Positions 28,312 to 37,173 of a DNA stretch of 55,861 nt are shown here, in pieces (positions within the stretch are counted from its first letter, which is position 1; each line of letters begins with the position of its first letter). The notes beneath the pieces were generated by a model, which saw only the letters and a program-made list of their open reading frames with translations, was not told where the DNA came from and searched no databases. Both the position numbers and the translations under genes were made by a program. Source of the DNA: Halomonas urmiana (GTDB lineage Bacteria > Pseudomonadota > Gammaproteobacteria > Pseudomonadales > Halomonadaceae); NCBI RefSeq assembly GCF_005780185.1, contig NZ_VBUI01000027.1, positions 1 through 55,861 of the forward strand. The letters are read 5' to 3'.

Positions 28312-28359
28312 TGAGGGCAGGGCTCCTGCTTCGGCTTGCCCGAGCGATGGGGTTGCCCT

Positions 28360-28500
28360 TTGGGAGCGATGCTTGCACCGCGATTGCCCAAGCCAGCTTT
28401 ATCTGACAGCCACCGAACTGTTGTGGGAGCCGTGCTTGCACGGCGATGAAGGGCCTCAGCTTTTCGCGGTGCAAGTCGACGCGTCGAACCGACCGCTCCT
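28360..28500. repeat. REP-like cluster
   Basis: TTTGGGAGCGATGCTTGCACCGCGATT (about 28360-28386) and TTGTGGGAGCCGTGCTTGCACGGCGATGAAG (about 28421-28450) are REP-like palindromes. The stretch TTCGCGGTGCAAGTCGACGCGTCGAAC (28464 on) is the reverse complement of a similar stretch at 18313-18342. It lies between convergent genes. Confidence 0.7.
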
Positions 28501-28521
28501 ACACCCCGCACAATCTCGGCC

Positions 28522-30213
28522 TTACCTTCCCAGCATCTCCGCTTCCACGGCGAGGATCTGCAGGTGCACCTCGGGAACTCGGTGCAGGTGATCGGCCAGC
28601 CAGCCGAGCAGCCTCGGCTGCAGCGCTAGCCGTAATTCCGCCAGGGAATCCACTTCGATCTCGTCGAGGCAGTCATCCAACCAGTCGGCGAAATCGGTCT
28701 CGTCCATGGGGCTCGTCTGGCTGGTATCGAGCATCAGTCGGCCGATCCGCGTCCAGCCGGTGTCGGTAGCCGCCACCGAGAGGGCGAGATACAGGCTGCC
28801 GTGGCGCGAGCGATGCCCGCCGTCGCCGCCGCCGAGGCCCGGCAGGGCGGCGACCGCATCCTGGCTGACGATGTGCGGCTGCTGGGGGTGGCGCGCCGTG
28901 AGGGAGAGGCCGCTGGCATCCAGGCGGATCAGGTCGCCGTTGGTCGGGATCACCGGGGCCTGAATGCCCAATGATGCCGCCAGCGACTGGTGGGCCTGCT
29001 GGTGGCGAGCCTCGCCGTGCACCGGCAGTAGGTGGCGCGGCTTCACCCAGCCGTAGAAGGTGCGCAGCTCCTCCTGAGCGGGGTGGCCCGAGGCGTGCAG
29101 TTCGGGATGATTGTCCTCGTCGAAGAGGCTCACGCCGAAGTGCCGGAGCCCGGCCTTCAGGCGCTGGATCAGCCGCTCGTTGCCGGGAATCGCCTTGGCC
29201 GAGAAGATCACCGTGTCGCCGGTCATCAGCTCGAAGTGGGAGTGGCGCCCCTGGGACAGGCGTGACAGCGCCGCCCGGGGCTCGCCCTGGCTGCCGGTGG
29301 CGATCACCAGTACCTCTTCGGGCGGCAGATAGCCGAGGTCGGTGACCGGAACCAGCGGCGGCAGGTCGTCCATGTAGCCCAGCTGGCGGGCCACGCCGAC
29401 CATGCGCTCCATGGAACGCCCCATCAGGCTGACCCGACGCCCGCAGCGCCGGGCCGCACGGCCGATGGCGAGCACCCGGGCCAGGTTGCTGGCGAAGCAG
29501 CTCACCACCACGCGCCCCTCGCACTGGGCGATGGTGCGGGTCAGGGCCTCGGCGACCTCGCCCTCGCTGCGCGAATGGCCGGGCAGCGGGGCGTTGGTGG
29601 AGTCGCCCACCACCAGGTCCACCGGGGCGATGGCGCGGAAGGTGGTGGCCGAGATCGGCGGGCCGATCAGCGGCTCGGGATCCAGCTTCCAGTCGCCGGT
29701 ATGCAGCACCCGATGCTCGCCCGCGGCGATCAGCAGCGCGCAGCTCTCGGGAATCGAGTGGGTCAGCGGTAGGAAACGCAGGGTGAAGGGGCCGGTCTCC
29801 AGCGCCTCCCCGGGGTCGATCACCCGGATGGCGTCGGTGGCGAGCCCGCGCTCGACGAACTTGGCGCGCAGCAGGCCCGCCGCCAGCGGCGTGGCGTGGA
29901 TCGGGCAGCCCCACCTTGGCCATAGCCAGGCGGCGGCGCCGATATGATCCTCGTGACCATGGGTGATGATCAGCGCCCGGGGGCGGATCGACAGGCGCTC
30001 GAGGGTGGAGAGATCGGGGACCTGGAGCGGATTGTCCGGCAGGTCCTGGCGGATCATCATGCCGCAGTCCACGGCGATCCAGTCGTCCTCGCCGTCCCTC
30101 TCACCAAAGCCATAGAGGCTGAGGTTCATGCCGATCTCGCCACAGCCCCCCAGTGGCAGGAAATGCAGCGGCGGGCGGCGGCGAGGGCGGATCTGGACGC
30201 GGGGTTGTGGCAT
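28522..30213 (-). CDS. RNase J-like beta-CASP metallo-hydrolase
   Basis: A 563-aa metallo-beta-lactamase/beta-CASP protein. PLGGCGEIGMNL is followed by the zinc motif HGHEDHIG (about 82-89), LTHSIPES, HTGDWKLD, VVGDSTNA and the beta-CASP segment VVVSCFASNLARV with GSQGEP. PVHGEARHQQAH near residue 390 is the C-terminal beta-lactamase motif of RNase J. RNase J enzymes degrade RNA from the 5' end or internally in the cytoplasm. The C-terminal third (after about 430) is divergent. The ATG at 30213 has no clear ribosome-binding site. Confidence 0.85.
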   Translation of the reverse strand: MPQPRVQIRPRRRPPLHFLPLGGCGEIGMNLSLYGFGERDGEDDWIAVDCGMMIRQDLPDNPLQVPDLSTLERLSIRPRALIITHGHEDHIGAAAWLWPRWGCPIHATPLAAGLLRAKFVERGLATDAIRVIDPGEALETGPFTLRFLPLTHSIPESCALLIAAGEHRVLHTGDWKLDPEPLIGPPISATTFRAIAPVDLVVGDSTNAPLPGHSRSEGEVAEALTRTIAQCEGRVVVSCFASNLARVLAIGRAARRCGRRVSLMGRSMERMVGVARQLGYMDDLPPLVPVTDLGYLPPEEVLVIATGSQGEPRAALSRLSQGRHSHFELMTGDTVIFSAKAIPGNERLIQRLKAGLRHFGVSLFDEDNHPELHASGHPAQEELRTFYGWVKPRHLLPVHGEARHQQAHQSLAASLGIQAPVIPTNGDLIRLDASGLSLTARHPQQPHIVSQDAVAALPGLGGGDGGHRSRHGSLYLALSVAATDTGWTRIGRLMLDTSQTSPMDETDFADWLDDCLDEIEVDSLAELRLALQPRLLGWLADHLHRVPEVHLQILAVEAEMLGR

Positions 30214-30296
30214 CGAGGAAGCGTGGGCCTGAAAACGTGTACGAACACTATACGGGATGGCCGCCACGCCTCACAACGCGACCACCCGGCGAGGCA

Positions 30297-30430
30297 GGGC
30301 TATCGCCGTTACCGGACTCAATGGGCGCTGGGGACAAGCCGAAGAGGAGGTCCTACGCCAGGGATGGCGTCGGTAGCGCCCAGGGAGGGGTTCACAGCGC
30401 CTCCTCGAAGGGTTGTCGCCAGGTTAGCCC
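30297..30430 (-). repeat. dispersed palindromic (MITE-like) repeat, copy C
   Basis: An inverted copy of the element at 7648 and 16770. The ends are GGGCTATCGCC and GGTTAGCCC. Within it GACAAGCC (30333-30340) pairs with GGGTTGTC (30410-30417) with one mismatch. The core CCTACGCCAGGGATGGCGTC is conserved. It lies upstream of the RNase J-like gene and downstream of the cystine transporter genes. Confidence 0.82.
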
Positions 30431-30488
30431 CGTGTAAACTATCTGTGACAGCCCTGACCGACAAGGGCCGCCAGGGGCCGAATAACGC

Positions 30489-31250
30489 CTAGTCGGGGAC
30501 GTCCAGGGCGACCTGGGTGGCCAGCACCTGGCGCAGGAAGTCGCGCGTGCGAGGATCCTGGGGCGCGCGAAACAGCTGGTCGGGCGGCCCCTGTTCGACG
30601 ATGCGTCCGCCCTCCATGAAGATCACCCGATCCGCCACGTCCCGGGCGAAGCTCATCTCGTGGGTGACCACCAGCATGGTCTGGCGCTCGGCGGCGAGCC
30701 GCTTCATCAGGCCGAGCACCTCCTCGACCCACTCCGGGTCCAGCGAGGAGGTCGGTTCGTCGAAGAGGATCACCTCGGCCTGGGCCGCCATGGCGCGGCC
30801 GATGCCCACCCGCTGCTGCTGGCCACCGGAGAGCGAGGCGGGGTAGGCATCGGCCTTGTCGGCCAGGCCAATGCGCTCGAGGATCTCCCGCGCCCGGGCG
30901 TGGGCGCGCTCCTTGGGCCAGCGGTTGACGACGATCAGCCCCTCGGCGATGTTCTGCAGCGCCGTCTTATTGGCGAACAGCGCATAGTTCTGGAACACGA
31001 AGGCGGTGCGCCGGCGTGCCGTCAGGATGTCGGCGCGGGTCGCGCGCGTGACGTCGACATTCAGGTCGCCGATGGTCAGCCGCCCCGCATCCGGGCGCTC
31101 GAGGAAGTTCAAGCAGCGCAGCAGGGTCGACTTGCCGGTCCCCGAGGGACCGATGATGACGACGATCTCGCCCTGTTCGATGGCCAGATCGATGCCGTCG
31201 AGCACCGCCTGGCCGCCGAAACGCTTGATGAGTCCCTCTACCTTGATCAT
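30489..31250 (-). CDS. tcyN: amino-acid (cystine-type) ABC transporter ATP-binding protein
   Basis: A 253-aa polar amino acid ABC ATPase: GPSGTGKST (about 34-42), SLSGGQQQRVGIGRAMA, VILFDEPTSSLDPEW and VVTHEMSFA. It energises the permease whose gene overlaps it by 4 nt. Assignment to cystine follows from the binding protein of this operon, which resembles E. coli FliY/TcyJ, and is less certain than the transporter class. Confidence 0.8.
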   Translation of the reverse strand: MIKVEGLIKRFGGQAVLDGIDLAIEQGEIVVIIGPSGTGKSTLLRCLNFLERPDAGRLTIGDLNVDVTRATRADILTARRRTAFVFQNYALFANKTALQNIAEGLIVVNRWPKERAHARAREILERIGLADKADAYPASLSGGQQQRVGIGRAMAAQAEVILFDEPTSSLDPEWVEEVLGLMKRLAAERQTMLVVTHEMSFARDVADRVIFMEGGRIVEQGPPDQLFRAPQDPRTRDFLRQVLATQVALDVPD

Positions 31251-31921
31251 CGGCGGTATGCCTCGTTGAGCCGGGTTTCCAGGCGCCGCTGGACCCAGGC
31301 CAGCAGCTCGACGATCAGCCAGTAGAAGATCGCCACGGTGATGAACGCCTCGAAGTAGAGGAAGCTGCCGGCGGCCTCCTTCTGGGTCGCGCCCATCAGT
31401 TCGGTGACCCCCAGGGTGAAGGCCAGAGAGGTGGCCTTGATCATGTCGATGAAGTAGTTCATCAGCGTCGGCACGGCGACCCGCGTGGCCTGGGGCAGCA
31501 CGATGCGCCGCATCAGCTGGCCGTTGGTCATGCCGATGGACAGCGCCGCCTCCGTCTGGCTCCGGTCGACACCGACGATGGCGGCGCGTATCGATTCCGC
31601 CATGTAGGCCGAGAAGTGCAGGGTCAGGCCCATGATGGTGGCGGTAATGCCATTGATCTGGGTCAGGAAGGCCAGCAGCTGGGGCAAGCCGTAGTAGAAC
31701 AGGAACAGCTGCACCAGTAGCGGCGTGCCGCGAAAGAACGAGATGAACAGCAGGGTGGCGGCGTTCAGGCCCGGGATGCGCAGCACGCGGATCACGGCGA
31801 GGCCGCAGGCAAGTACCAGGGCCAGTGCCATTCCCACGGCGGCCATCTGCAGGGTCAGCGGCAGGTAGCGCAGCAGGATGGGCACCAGCCCCAGCATGTA
31901 GTCGACATCGAGCAAAGGCAT
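31247..31921 (-). CDS. tcyL: amino-acid (cystine-type) ABC transporter permease
   Basis: A 224-aa HisM/GlnP-family inner-membrane permease with about five helices. FISFFRGTPLLVQLFLFYYGLPQL and the EAA-type loop EAALSIGMTNGQLMRRIVLPQA (about 125-146) are typical. It lies between the binding protein (17-nt gap) and the ATPase (4-nt overlap). Confidence 0.82.
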   Translation of the reverse strand: MPLLDVDYMLGLVPILLRYLPLTLQMAAVGMALALVLACGLAVIRVLRIPGLNAATLLFISFFRGTPLLVQLFLFYYGLPQLLAFLTQINGITATIMGLTLHFSAYMAESIRAAIVGVDRSQTEAALSIGMTNGQLMRRIVLPQATRVAVPTLMNYFIDMIKATSLAFTLGVTELMGATQKEAAGSFLYFEAFITVAIFYWLIVELLAWVQRRLETRLNEAYRR

Positions 31922-31938
31922 GGGAGCGACTCAGCGCC

Positions 31939-32697
31939 TCAGGGACGCGTGATGTCGGTGCCGAACCACTCTTCCGAGATCGCCTGGAGCTCGCCTGACT
32001 CGCGCAGGGTGGCCAGGGCGGCGTCTACCCGATCACGCAGGGCGCGGTCTTCCTCGGTGTCGCGGAACGGTAGGGCATTGCGGATCTCGGAGAACGGCTG
32101 GCCGGCCAGCGCCAGCGGCATCGGCTTCTCCTTGATCACCTGGCTGGCACTCACCCGGTCCATGACGAAGGCGTCGACGCGGCCCAGGGCGGTATCCTGC
32201 TCGATGTTGCTCTCGTAGGTACGAATGTCGATCTCGTCGGCATAGGGCAGTTCGCGCAGCAGCTCCTCGTAGTTGGAGCCCAGGTTGACGGCGACGGTCT
32301 TGCCCTTCAGGTCCTCGACGCCCTCGATCGCCTCGTTGCCGGCCTTTACCACCACCTGCGCCCCGTCATAGACGTAGGGCTCGGTGAAGGCGTACTTGGC
32401 GGCGCGCTCCTCGGTGATGGTGATCTGGTTGGCAATGGTGTCGATGCGCCCCGACTCGAGCATGCCGAACAGTCCCGAGAAGTTCGCCGTGACGAACTCG
32501 ACCTCGACATCCATCTCCTCGGCCACGGCCTCCATGACATCCACCTCGAAGCCCTGGAGCTTGTCCTGCTCGACAAAGGTGAAGGGAAAATAGCCGCCGG
32601 ACATACCGACTCGGATAGCGTGGTCATCGGCCTGGGCCAGGCTGCCGGCGGTCATCAGGCCCGCGGCCAGGGCGGTAAGGGCTATGCGCTTGAGCAT
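31939..32697 (-). CDS. tcyJ: cystine-type amino-acid substrate-binding protein
   Basis: A 252-aa periplasmic family 3 solute-binding protein with Sec signal MLKRIALTALAAGLMTAGSLAQA. It resembles E. coli FliY/TcyJ in FEVDVMEAVAEEM, IDTIANQITITEERAAKYAFTEPY, LKGKTVAVNLGSNYEELLR and EEWFGTDIT. It delivers L-cystine or a related amino acid to TcyLN. As first gene it should have a promoter in the AT-rich 32700-32820 region. Confidence 0.82.
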   Translation of the reverse strand: MLKRIALTALAAGLMTAGSLAQADDHAIRVGMSGGYFPFTFVEQDKLQGFEVDVMEAVAEEMDVEVEFVTANFSGLFGMLESGRIDTIANQITITEERAAKYAFTEPYVYDGAQVVVKAGNEAIEGVEDLKGKTVAVNLGSNYEELLRELPYADEIDIRTYESNIEQDTALGRVDAFVMDRVSASQVIKEKPMPLALAGQPFSEIRNALPFRDTEEDRALRDRVDAALATLRESGELQAISEEWFGTDITRP

Positions 32698-33060
32698 GGG
32701 ATTACTCCTGTTTATTCGGTGAAACCAGCAAATCCGTCACGGTGGCCGTGGCGATCTTGGGGAAATACGCTAGAGAATATGAAATAGGATTTCCAATAGC
32801 CTTTGGTTATTAGTCGTGTGGGCAGTTGCCGCAACATCCTGCCGGTTGGCATTGGCCCCTGCCTGGCTGTTCCACCGGACGGATGCCGACAACAGCGTGG
32901 CGCGGGAGTGGTAAGCTGAGGACTCTCAGCCTATTGGATGAGACTAGAGGCTGGTGTTCTCATGCGTAGCACCGCACCATCTGGAGCACTGCAACAAGGA
33001 GGCCACTGGAGCGGGCTCGTCCAGATACCTTGTTGGCCACGCGCAGGGAGCACCCCGTTC
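32698..33060. other. intergenic region before the LOV-GGDEF-EAL gene
   Basis: This 363-bp divergent spacer has an AT-rich section (about 32760-32815) that likely contains the tcyJ promoter. A reading frame from 32938 runs into the sensor gene, but its first 41 residues look non-conserved. I see no confident operator. Confidence 0.35.
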
Positions 33061-34023
33061 ATGCCGTTCAAGACCCGCGATATCGCCCTGGATAGCTGGC
33101 TGCTGATGGTATCGGCGGCCTTTGTGCTGATGGGCCTGGCCGGGATGCTGGAGTGGTTACACTACCCCCTGCAAACACTGTTGGCCCCGGATGCCGCGCT
33201 GGCCGCCGCCTTGTGCGGGGCGGGCCTGCTGGCGGTGGTGCAGCAGTGGCGGCGCATGCGGTTGCTGGCCGGGGGCGGCCTGCTGGCCCTGATGGGCTAT
33301 ACTCTGCTGCACAATGCCGCGCTCGGCGGGAGCCAGGCGGGCGTCTCCTGGCTGTCCGGGGAGCCGCGGGTTGGCTCCCTCCTGGCCGCCTTGCTGGTGG
33401 TGGTTGCCGGCTGTCTAGTCTCGGGGCTCGGGCGGCCGGGGCTGCCCCGGCTGTGGCAGGTGGGCGGCTGTCTGCTGCTGTTCTTCGGGCTGATCCTGCT
33501 AGGGATGCTGCTCGTCTTCTCGGCGGATGGTCCTGGATGGGCGGGGATGACCTCATCCCCGCTGGTGGTGGCCCTGTTCGCGCTGATGTTCGGCAGCGCC
33601 ATGGTGGCGGCGAGTGCCCGGACGGCTCAGCGGCAGCTCAAGCTGGGAAGAGCGGCCGTCTTGGCAGGCCTGGCCGGGGTGGTGGCCAGCAGTCTGGCGT
33701 GGACCCTACTGGGCTGGCAGCAGCAACAGCGGATTGACCAGCAGGCGGGGTATCTGCTCGACAACGTTCGACTTAATGCCGAGCAGGTGATGAGCGCGCA
33801 CTTGATGCTGATGCAGCGTATGGCCGAGCGGATGGACGCCTCCGCTGCGGGCTTGGAACCCGCCGTACTGAATCGCGATACGGCCAACTACCTGCGTGAT
33901 ATCCCCAGCCTCGAGGTCATCGGCCTGCTGGGTAGCGACCAGGACTGGCTCTGGCACCGCGCGCGCAGCGACGAGGCGCGGCGCGGCGCTGGCTGGCGCA
34001 ATGGAAGGATGCCGAGCGCGTGA
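33061..34023 (+). CDS. N-terminal membrane part of a LOV-GGDEF-EAL sensor (frame-split)
   Basis: A 320-aa fragment. It holds about seven or eight hydrophobic helices resembling a membrane sensor region, then a helix (about residues 205-235) leading into a periplasmic domain (QAGYLLDNVRLNAEQVMSAHLMLMQRMAERMD) that breaks off. The last 17 residues (GAGWRNGRMPSA end) are out of frame. If one of the three GGCGC units at 33975-33989 is removed, the text continues as EARRWLAQWKDAERVSDW, straight into the next frame. The two frames are therefore one gene split by 5 bp. An ATG at 33061 (MPFKTRD) is the chosen start. Confidence 0.75.
   Translation: MPFKTRDIALDSWLLMVSAAFVLMGLAGMLEWLHYPLQTLLAPDAALAAALCGAGLLAVVQQWRRMRLLAGGGLLALMGYTLLHNAALGGSQAGVSWLSGEPRVGSLLAALLVVVAGCLVSGLGRPGLPRLWQVGGCLLLFFGLILLGMLLVFSADGPGWAGMTSSPLVVALFALMFGSAMVAASARTAQRQLKLGRAAVLAGLAGVVASSLAWTLLGWQQQQRIDQQAGYLLDNVRLNAEQVMSAHLMLMQRMAERMDASAAGLEPAVLNRDTANYLRDIPSLEVIGLLGSDQDWLWHRARSDEARRGAGWRNGRMPSA
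33975..33989 (+). repeat. triple GGCGC repeat that breaks the sensor reading frame
   Basis: Three tandem GGCGC units at 33975-33979, 33980-33984 and 33985-33989. Two units would keep the upstream and downstream frames joined; three shift the frame and cause a stop at 34021. Confidence 0.85.
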
Positions 34024-37000
34024 GCGACTGGCTGGACATGCCCTTTCCCCAGCCGCGCATGATAGTGCCCGATGACAGCGCCCCGGGTCTGGCGATCATG
34101 GTGATCGGGGTACCGCGTCGCGACCAGCAGCTGGTGGCCGTTTTGGACATGGCGACGCTCCTGGAGCGTGGGCTGCGCATTCAACTGGCCGACTTTCAGG
34201 TCAACCTCTCTCGTGATGACGTGGTGCTTCTCTCCCTGGCAGCACCGGGCAGGGTCGCGCGTGATGTGACGGCCCCCATCTTCGCGGCACGCCACATCGG
34301 TCTGCCGGGCGGACCGATGCTCAGCCCCTCCGTGCACCCCGCGTCCGAGGCGAGCTGGCTGCAGGCCGCTATCGTGCCGTCGGCCGTTGGCCTCGGCGGT
34401 TTGACGCTGACCTATCTGCTGGTCTTCAGCCTGGGGATGGTGCGCCTGGTCCTGGGGCACTCCCGTCAGCTGATGGCGGCGCGGGGGCAGCTCGAGCAGC
34501 AGCACTCCATCCAGGCGATGATTGCCGAGGAGGTCCCGCTCGGTCAGACCCTCGACGCCATCTGCCTCATGCTCGAGGATCAGCTGCACGGAGGGCTATG
34601 CTCGATCATGCTGGCCGATGACGAAGGCCGCGAGCTGCGCCTGGTGGCGGGAAACAGTCTGCCGGTGGGCTACCGAGAGGCGCTCGGCGCGGTTCCCATC
34701 GCCGCCGGCATGGGCGCCTGTGGCAGCTCGGCCCATGACCGTGACGTGGTGGTCTGTGAGGACCTCGAGAATGATCCACGCTGGAAGGGGGTCAGGACCC
34801 TGGCCACGCGTGAGGGGCTCAGGGCCTGCTGGTCCTATCCGGTGATCGCCAGTGATGGTCGGTTGCTCGGTACCTTTGCGACCTATTATCGGCGGCCGGC
34901 CAGACCGGACGGTACCGAACTGGAAATGACGCGTCAGGCCGTGGATCTGGTGGCGCTGGCGGTGGAGCGCGAGCAGGATCGGCGTTCGTTGTGGGAGAGC
35001 GAGCAGCGCTACCGGTCGCTCTTCGCCTATAACCCGGATGCGGTGTTTTCATTGGACCTGCGAGGACACTTCGCCACGGCCAATGATCATTGCTCTGCGC
35101 TCACTGGCTTCCCCGTCGAACAGATCCTGGGCGCGCACTTTTCGCAATTCCTGCAACCCGACGACCTGGCGCATGTTCAGCAGAAGTTCGAGATCACCGC
35201 GGCCGGCGAACCCTGCTGCTATGAATTGCAGATTCCTCATCGAGACGGCAAGGTCCGTCGTCTGGATATCACCAACCTGCCGATCGTGATCGATGAGCGC
35301 ATCCAGGGGGTCTACGGCATCGCCAAGGATGTCACGCAACGCCGGGAACACGAGACCCGGCTGCGGATTCTCGAGCGCGGGGTGGAGGCCAGTGTCAACG
35401 GGGTGCTGATCGCTGATGCAGGCGAGCCCGATCTGCCGATCATCTATGCCAATGATGCCTTCCAGCGCATGACGGGCTACACACGCGAAGAGATCATCGG
35501 CCGCAATTGTCGCTTCCTGCAGGGCGCCGAGACCGACGTGGCGGCAGTGCAGCAGGTTCGCCAGCAGTTGGCACGCCAGTGTGAGGTGCATGTCACCCTG
35601 TGCAACTATCGCAAGGACGGCGCCCCCTTCTGGAACGATCTCTACATCGCCCCGGTGCGCGACGAGGAGGGGCAGGTCACCCACTATGTGGGCATCCAGC
35701 ATGATATCTCCGAGCGCAAGGCCTATGAGGCCCGCCTGGCCTACCACGCCAGCCACGATGCCTTGACCGGATTGGCAAACCGCGCGCTGCTTGAGGATCG
35801 GCTGGTCCATGATTTCGAGCTGGCCAGGCGTCAAGGGCACCTGCTGGCGGTCCTCTTCGTCGACCTCGACGAGTTCAAACCGATCAATGACAGCCTGGGG
35901 CATGCCATCGGCGACCAGCTGCTGCTGGGAGTCTCGCAGCGCCTGTCCGCGGCGATGCGCGCGGGCGATACCCTGGCGCGCCTGGGGGGCGACGAATTCG
36001 TGGTGCTGCTGCCGGACCTGCACCATGACGAGCAGGCGCTGCAGGTGGCAGAGCGGCTGTTGGCGCTCATTGCCCGGCCCTATCGGGTCGGCGAGCATGA
36101 ACTTTCGCTCTCCTGCAGCATCGGCATCGCCGTCAGCAGTTCGGAGGTGTCCCAGCCCAACGAGCTGATCCAGCAGGCGGACATGGCCATGTACCTGGCC
36201 AAGCAGCAAGGGCGCAATGCCTACCATTGGTTCACGCCCGAGATCACCCATCGGCTGGGAGATCGCGTCGCACTGCGTAATGAGCTCCAGGAGGCGATCG
36301 ATGTGCAGGCCTTCGAGCTGCACTATCAGCCGTTGATCGACCGGCAGGGACGGGTAGTGGGCGTGGAGGCGCTATTGCGCTGGCCAAACCCCATTCGCGG
36401 CTATGTTTCTCCCGCACAGTTCATTCCCTTGGCCGAGGAGACCGGCCAGATCATCCCGATCAGCGAGTGGGTACTCTCGAGGGCCTGCCATGACCTGCGC
36501 ATGCTCGACGAGGCAGGGCAGGGCATCCTGAATGTTGCGGTCAACCTCTCGCCGCTGCAGTTCCACCGTTCGAGCTTTCTCGGCAACCTGCGCCAGACCC
36601 TGGCCGTCACCGGCTTACCGGCGCCGAAACTGTCGTTGGAGCTGACCGAAGGCGTGCTGATGAACGATACCGAAAGTGCCATCGATACCCTGCACGCCCT
36701 TAGGGGCATGGGGGTGGGCGTCGCCATCGACGATTTTGGAACCGGCTTTTCCAGCCTCAGCTACCTCAAGAACCTGCCCATCGACACGGTGAAGATCGAC
36801 CGCAGTTTCGTCAACGAGGTCACCCACAGTGCGGAGGACGCGGCGATCATCCAGGGCATCATCTCCATGGCGCACCACCTCGGGCTGAAGGTGGTCGCTG
36901 AAGGCATCGAGCATGAGAAGCAGCACGACTTGCTGATGACCCATGGATGCGATCTTTTCCAGGGCTTTTACGTTGCGCGTCCCATGCCCCTGGAGCGCCT

Positions 37001-37046
37001 TATCGAATTCCTCGACGCCACCCAACCGGTTTCCGCGGGGGAGTAG
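34020..37046 (+). CDS. GAF-PAS-LOV-GGDEF-EAL cyclic-di-GMP enzyme (C-terminal part of frame-split gene)
   Basis: A 1008-aa frame; it is open upstream to 33963 at least, and the GTG at 34020 is only nominal. It contains the rest of a periplasmic sensor domain (1-115), one transmembrane helix (about 118-142), GAF (about 165-320) and PAS (about 330-445). A LOV domain (about 450-565) has GRNCRFLQG with the flavin-binding Cys497 and NYRKDGAPFWN. GGDEF is intact (656-660) with an RxxD inhibitory site (RAGD) five residues before it. EAL has EALLRW at 783 and DDFGTGFSSLSYL. Both catalytic domains look active. It is a likely blue-light and membrane-signal input for c-di-GMP turnover. Confidence 0.87.
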   Translation: MSDWLDMPFPQPRMIVPDDSAPGLAIMVIGVPRRDQQLVAVLDMATLLERGLRIQLADFQVNLSRDDVVLLSLAAPGRVARDVTAPIFAARHIGLPGGPMLSPSVHPASEASWLQAAIVPSAVGLGGLTLTYLLVFSLGMVRLVLGHSRQLMAARGQLEQQHSIQAMIAEEVPLGQTLDAICLMLEDQLHGGLCSIMLADDEGRELRLVAGNSLPVGYREALGAVPIAAGMGACGSSAHDRDVVVCEDLENDPRWKGVRTLATREGLRACWSYPVIASDGRLLGTFATYYRRPARPDGTELEMTRQAVDLVALAVEREQDRRSLWESEQRYRSLFAYNPDAVFSLDLRGHFATANDHCSALTGFPVEQILGAHFSQFLQPDDLAHVQQKFEITAAGEPCCYELQIPHRDGKVRRLDITNLPIVIDERIQGVYGIAKDVTQRREHETRLRILERGVEASVNGVLIADAGEPDLPIIYANDAFQRMTGYTREEIIGRNCRFLQGAETDVAAVQQVRQQLARQCEVHVTLCNYRKDGAPFWNDLYIAPVRDEEGQVTHYVGIQHDISERKAYEARLAYHASHDALTGLANRALLEDRLVHDFELARRQGHLLAVLFVDLDEFKPINDSLGHAIGDQLLLGVSQRLSAAMRAGDTLARLGGDEFVVLLPDLHHDEQALQVAERLLALIARPYRVGEHELSLSCSIGIAVSSSEVSQPNELIQQADMAMYLAKQQGRNAYHWFTPEITHRLGDRVALRNELQEAIDVQAFELHYQPLIDRQGRVVGVEALLRWPNPIRGYVSPAQFIPLAEETGQIIPISEWVLSRACHDLRMLDEAGQGILNVAVNLSPLQFHRSSFLGNLRQTLAVTGLPAPKLSLELTEGVLMNDTESAIDTLHALRGMGVGVAIDDFGTGFSSLSYLKNLPIDTVKIDRSFVNEVTHSAEDAAIIQGIISMAHHLGLKVVAEGIEHEKQHDLLMTHGCDLFQGFYVARPMPLERLIEFLDATQPVSAGE

Positions 37047-37173
37047 GGGAGTCGCTCTGGACGGCGACGAGGTGTCATGATGCGGTGCAGTATCTGCTAG
37101 GCTGAGGGGCGAGTGCCATGAAGGGTAACCAAGGCGCTGCGGTTGGCAATTTTTCGTTGAAGGGGGCAGGGCG

